NCBI GenBank assembly: GCA_003260025.2
Contig: QFZU02000022.1
Location: 1 to 49,542, forward strand
Direction: 5' to 3'
DNA length: 49,542 bases
Source of the DNA: Microbispora triticiradicis
GTDB lineage: Bacteria > Actinomycetota > Actinomycetes > Streptosporangiales > Streptosporangiaceae
Part shown: positions 34,121 through 40,944 of the stretch, one piece after another
How the letters are laid out: each line of letters starts with the position of its first letter
Position numbering within the stretch: position 1 is the stretch's first letter
Position numbers and translations under genes: made by a program
The notes under the pieces: model-generated
Seen by the model: only the letters and a program-made list of their open reading frames with translations
Database searches by the model: none
Told to the model about the DNA's origin: nothing

Positions 34121-36236
34121 CCATCAGTTCGTAGTACTCGCGCAGGTCACGCAGTTCACTCAGGGCCGCTCCATAGTTATTTGAATATTTCGCGAACTCG
34201 ACGAAACGGTGCATCTCCCGCCTGAAAAGCCTTCTTTCCGTCTCGAATAGCTCCTGATACTGTGGAGGAACTGCTATAAAATCGATGACCTCAGCCTCCG
34301 TCTTCCCCGGAGCTCGACGCAAAATTCGTCCACGACGTTGGATGAACTGCCGAGGGTTACTGCTACTGGCCAGCATGTAAGCGATGCGGGCGTCCGGAAG
34401 GTCGACGCCTTCATCCAAACAGCGCATGGAAATCAATGCTTCCAAGTCCCCGGATCCAAACGCTTCCAGGATTTCGCGTCGCTGCTGCTTAGGCTCCTGG
34501 GAGGTGTAGGTGTGCACGCGCATGCCCAGGCGATTTCCCAATAGATCGACTACCTGATCTATCTGACTCTCCTCGCCCACCGGGTCGTCCTCCTGCGGTC
34601 GGGCGCCTTCGGCGCAATAGACCAACTGAGCCGGCAGATGATGCCGCTTACTGACCTCCTTCTGCAGGGCGCAAACCTTTCCTGAAGCGTGGCCAAGCAC
34701 CTTAGCTCGCTTATTGAGTAGTTGACCGAGTCGCGCCTCAGCGTCCTCGCGGGACCTCCCCTTACCCCCCTTGATCTGGCCATAAAGAGCACCGATGTCG
34801 CCAGTAAGAACGGTATAGTAGGCGGCCTCTTCGTCGGTGAGTGGTACCAAGACAGGGCAATACCTGTACGGGGTGAGTGCGCCCATCTCAATCGCGTCCC
34901 TGAGCCCGAGACTGATCAGAGCTTCTCCGAAGTAATCCCGCAAGGCCTCGGTGCCCTCGTCGTCAAACCAGCGTTCCGGTGTCGCCGATAGGGCCAAGCG
35001 CCAGGGCGCGTGAATCGGAAGTTTGAAGCGGTGGTGCTCAGCCCCCAGATGGTGCACCTCATCTGCGATGATCAGGAGCTCTCCACCGACCGACGACAGA
35101 AGATTCTGGAATGCAGGCGATCCATAGGTCCTGTTGGTGACGACCAAGGTGACCGCCCGTCCTGGTCGCAACCCCGCGATCGCGTTATTCGCCTGAGCCT
35201 GCCAGGTCCCGACTGAATCCCGGCACTTGACGGGAACGATTCCGAATCTATTGAGCTCCCCCGACCACTGCTCCACCAGGTCGAGCAGAGGAACCACGAT
35301 TACAGTGACGAGAGAGCTACTTCGCGTTCGTAGCTGCCGCCCGATCTGGTCCAGCGCTGCCAACGCGGTTATGGTCTTACCCGTTCCAGTCGCCATCTCG
35401 AAGATTCCGCGCGCCCCTGCCCGAAGCCACCGTGTGATGGCCTCTTTCTGATAGTCGCGCAGCTCGATGCCCTCCGGAGTAGTGGCCCAGCCATGATTGC
35501 TAGCCTGCTCACTCGGAAGCGGAGATGTTCTATGCGCAGAGGTGCTCGACTTGGACCTGGATACCTGTGTGGCCAGCTCACGCAGGCGCTCCTCCGCCTC
35601 CTTCGGGAACTCCAGCACCTCTAGGCGCTCGGTCTTGCCCTCCCAAAGAGCGGTGAAATTCTCCGTGATCCTGCGCACCCGACGTGCGTCCCCGGGCACC
35701 CACGAGAGGAACACTTCGATGGACTCGAAGTTGTTCTCCATCGCGGCGCGCGTCTCATTGAGAGAGCCAGTGAAGGCGACCGAGTTGCCCTGCTGGTCTG
35801 TGACAATACCGATCTTCTCGTGGTAGATGCCGAGTCCGTCCGTGCCAGCGACGACCGCGATCTTAATCTCAAGCACGCCCTCGGCGATCAACTTTCCCAA
35901 CGTACCTAGTCTTTCGGCCGCTCGCGTGGTGAGCGTTTCCGGATCGATCTCTCGCGCGACTGCCCTCGCAACGACCGCACGATACTCATAGCCTCGACGA
36001 ATATCCTCAACATCGTCGGGCGAGAGCAGCGGGCTGGCGACCAGGCGGATCCTCCCGCCACGGGCACGCAACCTGTCGATGCCTTGTGCCACCAACTCCA
36101 GCGATGCGCTGGTGAAGTAGCCAACCGCTCGGTCGTACTGCACAGCTTCTGCGAGCACCGGCACGTAGAAGTCTCGGGCAAGGTCACCGGTGTCACTTCT
36201 GTAGGAATCGTTGATCGGTACGCCGGGCAAGCTCAT
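34113..36236 (-). CDS. PLD-nuclease/SF2-helicase fusion, Dnd-system candidate restriction enzyme
   Basis: A 707-residue fusion of an N-terminal phospholipase-D-type nuclease (one HKD-like motif: YHEKIGIV with His139 and Lys141, then FTGSLNET, Ser158 and Asn160) with a superfamily 2 helicase. The helicase shows Walker A ATGTGKT (282-288), DEVHH (392-396), SATP (417-420) and motif VI QRRGRILR (633-640). This architecture matches the family linked by co-occurrence to dnd modification and proposed as its restriction enzyme. Only one HKD copy is present, so the nuclease should work as a dimer. It opens the leftward operon, with a GGGGG run ahead of ATG 36236 and a 396-base upstream gap. Confidence 0.9.
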   Translation of the reverse strand: MSLPGVPINDSYRSDTGDLARDFYVPVLAEAVQYDRAVGYFTSASLELVAQGIDRLRARGGRIRLVASPLLSPDDVEDIRRGYEYRAVVARAVAREIDPETLTTRAAERLGTLGKLIAEGVLEIKIAVVAGTDGLGIYHEKIGIVTDQQGNSVAFTGSLNETRAAMENNFESIEVFLSWVPGDARRVRRITENFTALWEGKTERLEVLEFPKEAEERLRELATQVSRSKSSTSAHRTSPLPSEQASNHGWATTPEGIELRDYQKEAITRWLRAGARGIFEMATGTGKTITALAALDQIGRQLRTRSSSLVTVIVVPLLDLVEQWSGELNRFGIVPVKCRDSVGTWQAQANNAIAGLRPGRAVTLVVTNRTYGSPAFQNLLSSVGGELLIIADEVHHLGAEHHRFKLPIHAPWRLALSATPERWFDDEGTEALRDYFGEALISLGLRDAIEMGALTPYRYCPVLVPLTDEEAAYYTVLTGDIGALYGQIKGGKGRSREDAEARLGQLLNKRAKVLGHASGKVCALQKEVSKRHHLPAQLVYCAEGARPQEDDPVGEESQIDQVVDLLGNRLGMRVHTYTSQEPKQQRREILEAFGSGDLEALISMRCLDEGVDLPDARIAYMLASSSNPRQFIQRRGRILRRAPGKTEAEVIDFIAVPPQYQELFETERRLFRREMHRFVEFAKYSNNYGAALSELRDLREYYELMDV

Positions 36237-36632
36237 CCGGTGCCCCCATCAACTGGCAGAGCAGACTCCGTTACTAAAGGCATCAACGTCGTCTCCTCCA
36301 CTAGCTTGCAGCCGGCTCTGGCTCGACCATGAGGTCACCGCTGGGCCCGCGGCCAACGTAGGCATCCCTGGAGAGACACCCGCGTTGCCGAGCGCGCCGG
36401 CGGTTCCTGGTCCGCTTCAAATGCGGAGCGTGGCACCGGACACGACGGGCGCCTGCCCTACAGAAGTGATCGCTGGTGGACGATCGTAACAAGCGAACGC
36501 AGCCACGCCACGCAGTCCGCTCGACTATGCCCGATCCGTGACGTTTGCTAGTCATAGCACCGCCGAGGTCTCGCGAGTCCAGTCTTTGAACCTTGCGACA
36601 CAGCGAAGCGGCGGCCTCTCACCGGGAGCAGA
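36237..36632. other. Gene-free stretch upstream of the helicase operon
   Basis: About 400 bases with only short frames that lack ribosome sites, motifs or codon bias. It separates the Lsr2-like gene from the helicase operon and probably holds that operon's promoter, which I could not place by eye. Confidence 0.5.
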
Positions 36633-37412
36633 TCAGTCCCTGCTCGACTCCCCACGTAAGAGCTGAATAAAATCCTGAACAACATAGACAGGGTCGGGAC
36701 CAGAAGAATCACCTCGGCTTCGGGTACGCTTCTGGGGATCCTCACCACGCGCAGCGTCCTCGGCTAAGTCATCATCACCTTCATGCGTCTCCGTCTCCAC
36801 CCATCGGAAGATTGCCGACGAGCGACCATCGTCGCCGCTCATGGAGATCTGAACGTTCGGTATAGATTCGATCGCCTCCAGAAGCTGCCAAGATGGATAG
36901 CTTCTTCCAAGGACTCCTTCCAGCTCACCCTTGGTCAGCTCTCTGTACTTCTGCAGTGCTTCATGGATTCTTCGTGGAAGGGGCTCTTCAGCGCCCAAGC
37001 CTGAATGCTCCACCTGATAGCGGTTAATCACCCACATGGGGATGCGCCCTCGATCACCCAGAGGGATCCCCTGCTGCTGCGCCCAGGCACGAACGACGGG
37101 TGCTGGGACGTCCTCAAGTTGAGAGCCGGAGTTCGAGCCCTCTACTACTAAGTCTTCCACATTGCTCAATTGGTTAGCGCCCCTCGCCCCAGTGTCGGCG
37201 GTCGCTTCGGCGCGTTCACCCAGCAGCGAGAGGAGGACCGCTACAACCATGTCCCGATTGGCGATTCGCAGGTAGTGAGGCGAGTTCCCCATTCCCCATT
37301 GGTCGATGACCTCCTCAGCCAATTGATGGACTTGGGCGCGCTGCCCAAGAATGGGCATTTCAGAGATTAGTTGAAGGCGCTTCCATGGTGGGTCCTCGAC
37401 TCCGTCGTTCAT
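36633..37412 (-). CDS. Protein with an Lsr2-type DNA-binding domain
   Basis: A 259-residue protein. The centre (about 102-136) reads VVRAWAQQQGIPLGDRGRIP and then a VINRY segment, which matches the C-terminal DNA-binding domain of Lsr2 (pattern R-WA---G----RGRIP--V---Y), the actinobacterial functional counterpart of H-NS. The N-terminal 80 residues contain helices that may dimerise. The C-terminal part is acidic (about 200-259) and has a predicted winged-helix-like stretch before it. The start at ATG 37412 is supported by AGGAAGG; the longer frame runs into the structured element upstream. As Lsr2 proteins silence horizontally acquired AT-rich DNA, this may control the island itself (inference). 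Confidence 0.75.
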   Translation of the reverse strand: MNDGVEDPPWKRLQLISEMPILGQRAQVHQLAEEVIDQWGMGNSPHYLRIANRDMVVAVLLSLLGERAEATADTGARGANQLSNVEDLVVEGSNSGSQLEDVPAPVVRAWAQQQGIPLGDRGRIPMWVINRYQVEHSGLGAEEPLPRRIHEALQKYRELTKGELEGVLGRSYPSWQLLEAIESIPNVQISMSGDDGRSSAIFRWVETETHEGDDDLAEDAARGEDPQKRTRSRGDSSGPDPVYVVQDFIQLLRGESSRD

Positions 37413-37461
37413 ATGCGCCTTCCTGTTTCGTATGGGTGGTCGAGTTATGAAGTCCCCGGGA

Positions 37462-37514
37462 GTGGCGCCCGTCGTTGAAACAGGGGAAAGCCCCCGAGGC
37501 TCGGCGGGCGCCAC
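37462..37514. other. Strong inverted repeat with inner hairpin, unknown element
   Basis: A perfect 10-base stem (GTGGCGCCCG at 37462-37471 and its complement at 37505-37514) encloses a second short hairpin around GGGGAAAGCCCC (from 37483). It lies 50-100 bases upstream of the Lsr2-like start, and the stretch to about 37600 is also rich in dyads. It may be a structured leader RNA, an attenuator or a small mobile palindrome. Confidence 0.45.
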
Positions 37515-37611
37515 GCCCGGCTGGGAACGGAAGGCCCTCGAGGTGAGGCACCCCTTCGGCTTCGGCCCGTCCAGGCGGACTACGCGCTTGCTGCTCAATA
37601 AAGGGCCGAGG

Positions 37612-37932
37612 TCAGCGGCGTCGGCTTCTGGGTCGGCTCCGTCCCAGCTCGCTTACTCGAGACGTCGGACGTTCGTCGCTGCGAGTGCGACACGCCGTCG
37701 GCTCCACAACGCACTCTGCGCTCCGCTGCCGCGCAGTACAACGACGAACCATTTGATCCTCGCCGGCAGCGGGCGGGGTGGCCGCTGACGCAACGACCCA
37801 GGCGGTGGCGGCACTTGTCAGCGCCGCAGTAGCGAACAACCTCAAGATGCTGGTCAGCCACGTTTTCAGCTGCTTGATGCCCCGTTGTGTAAGAAGGGAG
37901 GGGTCGTCGAGCGACGAGCCGTCATCTACCAT
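37612..37932 (-). CDS. Doubtful small membrane/exported protein
   Basis: A 106-residue frame from ATG 37932 with a credible hydrophobic segment (ILRLFATAALTSAATAWVVA) after an acidic N-terminus, then an Arg/Ser-rich tail that looks non-coding. There is no ribosome site. It may be the remains of an exported protein whose tail has decayed. No family recognised. Confidence 0.25.
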   Translation of the reverse strand: MVDDGSSLDDPSLLTQRGIKQLKTWLTSILRLFATAALTSAATAWVVASAATPPAAGEDQMVRRCTARQRSAECVVEPTACRTRSDERPTSRVSELGRSRPRSRRR

Positions 37933-39154
37933 GGTGCAGGGTGACGTGGCGACGGTTACATCGGTGCATCGGTGGTCCCGCGTCATTGATTGAGGAGCGG
38001 CGCCCGTTGGGCTGGACACTTGGCGGGCACCGCTTCTCCTCTCCCCTTGACACTTATTGGCTGCGGTCACATGTCTCTCCTAGACGCGAGTTAGCCGTTG
38101 CTGTTCATACCCATACCTCACGTATCCCATCTCTCTGGAACCCAAGAGCGGCGCCACTCAAAGGCGTCCATCGGAACAAGAACCGTGGGGAGAACCAAGG
38201 CTACACAATCCCCAGCGAAACATCACTGGTTACGGTGAACCTGTCGACGCGGGACATATCCAAGCACTCCTGTGACCTCTGCGCAATCATCCCATAACCC
38301 CATAACCGATATAAACTACCCTCCGTGAAGACAGCCCCAGAAGGGGCAAACGGCAAAAAGTGCCGATTCGTCCCGTATTTCCGTTTGGTTAGCCTTGCCA
38401 TGTCGACTGGCACCAACCCTGTCGGTAGCTAAATAGACGACGGAGGCGCCTTCTGGCGACACCTCTTGGAGGGGACAAGCCCAATTCCACAGGAAGAATT
38501 AATCTTACGCAGCGTTATTTTCCCGAGCGGACTCGATTACCATCAGTGACAAGATTGCTAATACGTAAGGCGCAAAGCGGGTGTTCACTCCTGCGTAGTA
38601 GCGCAACCCGACACTCCAACAAAAAGAAGGCATCCGCATCAATGAGCCTCGCGCACCCTCCGCGCGAGCCATTTAACACAACATGCTGACGCCGTCAACC
38701 ACGAAGTGAGTGCATGTGTCGGCGAGCCGCTCATTGAGGCGCGGACTAGGGGCAGATCACGCAGCGCGAGGGTCCTATTCGTGGCAAAAGGCTGGCCGAA
38801 AGTGGTTATGGCTGGACATGCCACCGATCCCCAGCTTTCCGAGTGGCTTGATTGCCCAGCAGCGGTAAGCGAGATGTGACCTTTAGGTCAGTGTCCGTGA
38901 CCACACCCGTCTTCGGTTCAGTTCCGGTGGCCGGTTCGCAAAATCATGCAGATTTCGCTGTCCTCGTTGGGGACGACGACGTTGATGGAGGACCCAGGTC
39001 GTTCGAAGGGGAACCGTTCGACGTGGAACATCAGCCGTTGTAGAAGCCAATCCGTCGAGCGATGGTCGCGACACTCAGCCTTGATCGACGAACTGATAGC
39101 GCTGGCCCCAGGCCGCGCCCCGGCCTCGGGGCCCACGATGGTGGAATAGGTGGA
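37933..39154. other. Gene-poor, lower-GC stretch in the island
   Basis: About 1.2 kb without a supported gene. It contains two neighbouring hairpins, GCCCC-AGAA-GGGGC (38334-38347) and CGGCA-AAAAG-TGCCG (38351-38365), that may be terminators. A leftward fragment (38918 to about 39040, ending in DSEICMILRTGHRN) looks like the end of a decayed coding sequence. The stretch has the look of eroded island DNA. Confidence 0.45.
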
Positions 39155-39400
39155 CGCCGAGTGATCGCTGGGTTACTGGCCCATCTGCCCTCGAGCGCTT
39201 TCACCGTCAACGCCGCCTGGCTCACCTACTGCACGGTCATCGCTGACAACCCGCTGCGCGCCACTGGCCTGCATAGCTGGCGAGTTTCGCGCCACCAGCG
39301 CGCGACGCGGCGCCTCCACCCGATTGATGTCCCAACGCGCTTCTCCTTTGAGACGGCCAAGACGATCTGTCTTCGATCAAGCGCTGCCACGCGCGTGCGA
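39155..39400 (+). pseudogene. Probable IS1380-family transposase remnant
   Basis: One frame encodes HLPSSAFTVNAAWLTYCTVI, which resembles the conserved C-terminal region of IS1380-type transposases (pattern LPS--F--NAAWL). A downstream piece in another frame (FDQALPRACERI) fits the usual end. Upstream domains and terminal inverted repeats are missing, so this is a decayed fragment. It lies between the Dnd island and the tRNA-Tyr gene. Confidence 0.4.
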
Positions 39401-39484
39401 GCGAATCGGACCGAAAAGGATCAGCGGCCTCAGGTCAATGGCTCCAGGCTCAGGGGGCGTCTGGCTGCACAGGTCCGAAAAGCA

Positions 39485-39506
39485 GAAGAGGCCCCGGAGG
39501 GCCTCT
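39485..39506 (-). terminator. Terminator of tRNA-Tyr
   Basis: A perfect eight-base stem AGAGGCCC / GGGCCTCT with a four-base loop, followed on the minus strand by TCTGCTTTT, lies 15 bases after the tRNA 3' end. Stem plus T-rich tail makes a classical intrinsic terminator. Confidence 0.75.
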
Positions 39507-39521
39507 GAGCTGCTGTTCTGC

Positions 39522-39606
39522 TGGTGGCAGGTGCAAGGTTCGAACTTGCGTAGGCTGAGCCGACGGTTTTACAGACCGCTCCCTTTGGCCACTCGGGCAA
39601 CCTGCC
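39522..39606 (-). tRNA. tRNA-Tyr (anticodon GTA)
   Basis: Read on the minus strand, the sequence folds as a class-II tRNA. It has a seven-base-pair acceptor stem GGCAGGT / ACCTGCC, a D arm, and an anticodon stem of GCGGT / ACCGT with loop CTGTAAA giving anticodon GTA. A long variable arm and a TpsiC arm with GTTCGAAC follow, then discriminator A and an encoded CCA (39522-39524). A TATTCT hexamer 31 bases upstream is a possible -10 box. A tRNA-Tyr gene next to an island is consistent with integration here, but I found no second copy of its 3' end. Confidence 0.95.
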
Positions 39607-39753
39607 TTGTCTTCCGCTCGCCGCGGCGACAGGTAGAAGAATAGCGGACTTCCCGGGTGCACGTGACATGGGTTCCGTCCGGGTCGCTCCTGGACAGCGG
39701 CGGGTCCGGAAACCCAGGAGCGGGTGCGGCAGGCCGGCGGTCATAGTGGGACG

Positions 39754-40239
39754 GTGATCAGACAGGCCGAGCCGGCGGACCTCGCGGCCCTTCCCGAGAT
39801 CGAGCGAGCGGCGGACGGGATGTTCGCGCCGCTCGGCATCGTCTTCCCGCCCGGCACCACGGTTGTCGAGGAGTGCGACGATCCCGCGCGTGTCATCGTG
39901 GCCGGCCGGCCGCCGGTGGGGTTCGCCCTGCTCGGGGTGGTCGACGGCCTGACTCACCTCGAACAGATCGCCGTGCATCCCGGCCATGCCAATCAGGGGA
40001 TCGGTACCCGGCTTCTGGAGGCCGTCTTCGCGACTGCCGCCGCCCCGCAGTCAACAAACAGGGCGGTGACGCTGACGACGTTCCGGGACGTGCCGTGGAA
40101 CGCGCCCTGGTACGCGCGACGCGGCTTCCGCGTCATCCAGCCCTCTGAGTGGGGGCCGGAACTCAGCGCGCTGGTCGAGCACGAACGGGCGCTCGGCATA
40201 GAGGTGGCGCCCCGCGTCGTGATGAGGAAAGACCTCTGA
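39754..40239 (+). CDS. GNAT-family N-acetyltransferase
   Basis: A 161-residue GNAT acetyltransferase that should transfer an acetyl group from acetyl-CoA to an amine. The acetyl-CoA site is seen in IAVHPGHANQGIGTRLL (motif A, Q/R-x-x-G-x-G/A type) and a C-terminal PWNAPWYARRGFRV segment is typical of motif B. GTG 39754 is chosen because similarity starts at IRQAEPADLAALPEIE; a poor GGGA lies just upstream, so leaderless translation is possible. Substrate unknown. It follows the divergent tRNA by 147 bases and has chromosomal GC content. Confidence 0.88.
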   Translation: MIRQAEPADLAALPEIERAADGMFAPLGIVFPPGTTVVEECDDPARVIVAGRPPVGFALLGVVDGLTHLEQIAVHPGHANQGIGTRLLEAVFATAAAPQSTNRAVTLTTFRDVPWNAPWYARRGFRVIQPSEWGPELSALVEHERALGIEVAPRVVMRKDL

Positions 40240-40293
40240 TCGCATCGGGGCCCACTAATCTCGAAGGTCAACGGAGAGAGGACACGGACACCG

Positions 40294-40785
40294 ATGGCCG
40301 ACAGCAGTTTCGACGTGGTGAGCAAGATCGACCGGCAGGAGGTCGACAACGCCCTGAACCAGACGGTCAAGGAGGTCGGGCACCGCTTCGACTTCAAGGG
40401 CACGGGCGCGAGCATCTCCTGGTCGGGGCAGAAGGACATCGAGATCAAGGCGAACAGCGAGGAGCGGGCCAACGCGGTCCTCGACGTCTTCAAGGAGAAG
40501 ATCGTCAAGCGCAACCTGTCCCTCAAGATCCTCGACGCGGGTGAGCCGAAGCCGTCCGGCCGGGAGTACCGCCTGGTGGTGGCCCTCAAGGAGGGCATCG
40601 ACCAGGAGAACGCCAAGAAGATCTCCAAGCTGATCCGGGACGAGGGCCCGAAGGGCGTGAAGGCGCAGATCCAGGGCGAGGAGCTCCGGGTCAGCTCCAA
40701 GAAGAAGGACGAGCTCCAGGAGGTGATCTCCCTGCTCAAGGGCAAGGACCTCGACATCGCCCTCCAGTTCGTCAACTACCGGTGA
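40294..40785 (+). CDS. yajQ: YajQ family nucleotide-binding protein
   Basis: A 163-residue protein that matches the YajQ/UPF0234 family over its whole length (opening [18 protein letters not shown], then [26 protein letters not shown], and a C-terminal [10 protein letters not shown]). YajQ proteins have two ferredoxin-like domains; some bind cyclic di-GMP and act in gene control, others bind RNA or nucleotides, and the role in actinomycetes is not established. A GGAGAGAGGA stretch lies about a dozen bases before the ATG. A hairpin terminator follows, so it is a single-gene unit. Confidence 0.95.
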   Translation: MADSSFDVVSKIDRQEVDNALNQTVKEVGHRFDFKGTGASISWSGQKDIEIKANSEERANAVLDVFKEKIVKRNLSLKILDAGEPKPSGREYRLVVALKEGIDQENAKKISKLIRDEGPKGVKAQIQGEELRVSSKKKDELQEVISLLKGKDLDIALQFVNYR

Positions 40786-40812
40786 TACCGGTCACAGCCG
40801 AAAACCAGCGCT

Positions 40813-40842
40813 AAGGCCCTGACCTGCGGGTTCAGGGCCTTT
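40813..40842 (+). terminator. Terminator after yajQ
   Basis: A perfect ten-base stem AAGGCCCTGA / TCAGGGCCTT with a nine-base loop is followed by TTGTCGTGT. It starts 28 bases after the yajQ stop. Confidence 0.8.
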
Positions 40843-40878
40843 GTCGTGTCTGGACACCCCACCACCATGACCATTTGG

Positions 40879-40923
40879 TTGCCTCAAGCAATGATCAGCG
40901 TATGATTGCTTAGGGAAACTAAG
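40879..40923 (+). promoter_or_regulatory. Promoter with two palindromic operators before the MFS operon
   Basis: A -35 box TTGCCT (40879-40884) and a near-perfect -10 box TATGAT (40901-40906) are 16 bases apart. The inverted repeat TTGC-CTCAA-GCAA (40879-40891) covers the -35 box, and CTTAG-GGAAA-CTAAG (40909-40923) covers the expected transcription start. Both fit a repressor site, most simply for the MarR-type protein encoded third in the operon. Confidence 0.65.
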
Positions 40924-40944
40924 TTCAAGCGCAGAGGGGCTTTG

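Noticed and set aside
38918..39136. Minus-strand frame ending in DSEICMILRTGHRN
   Set aside because: The last 40 residues look protein-like, but the N-terminal part does not and no start is supported. It may be a decayed gene end and is only mentioned within the gene-poor stretch.
21424..39500. Phage or integrative element with its own integrase
   Set aside because: No integrase, relaxase, capsid or replication gene is visible. Only a decayed transposase is seen, so mobility of the island is not shown.
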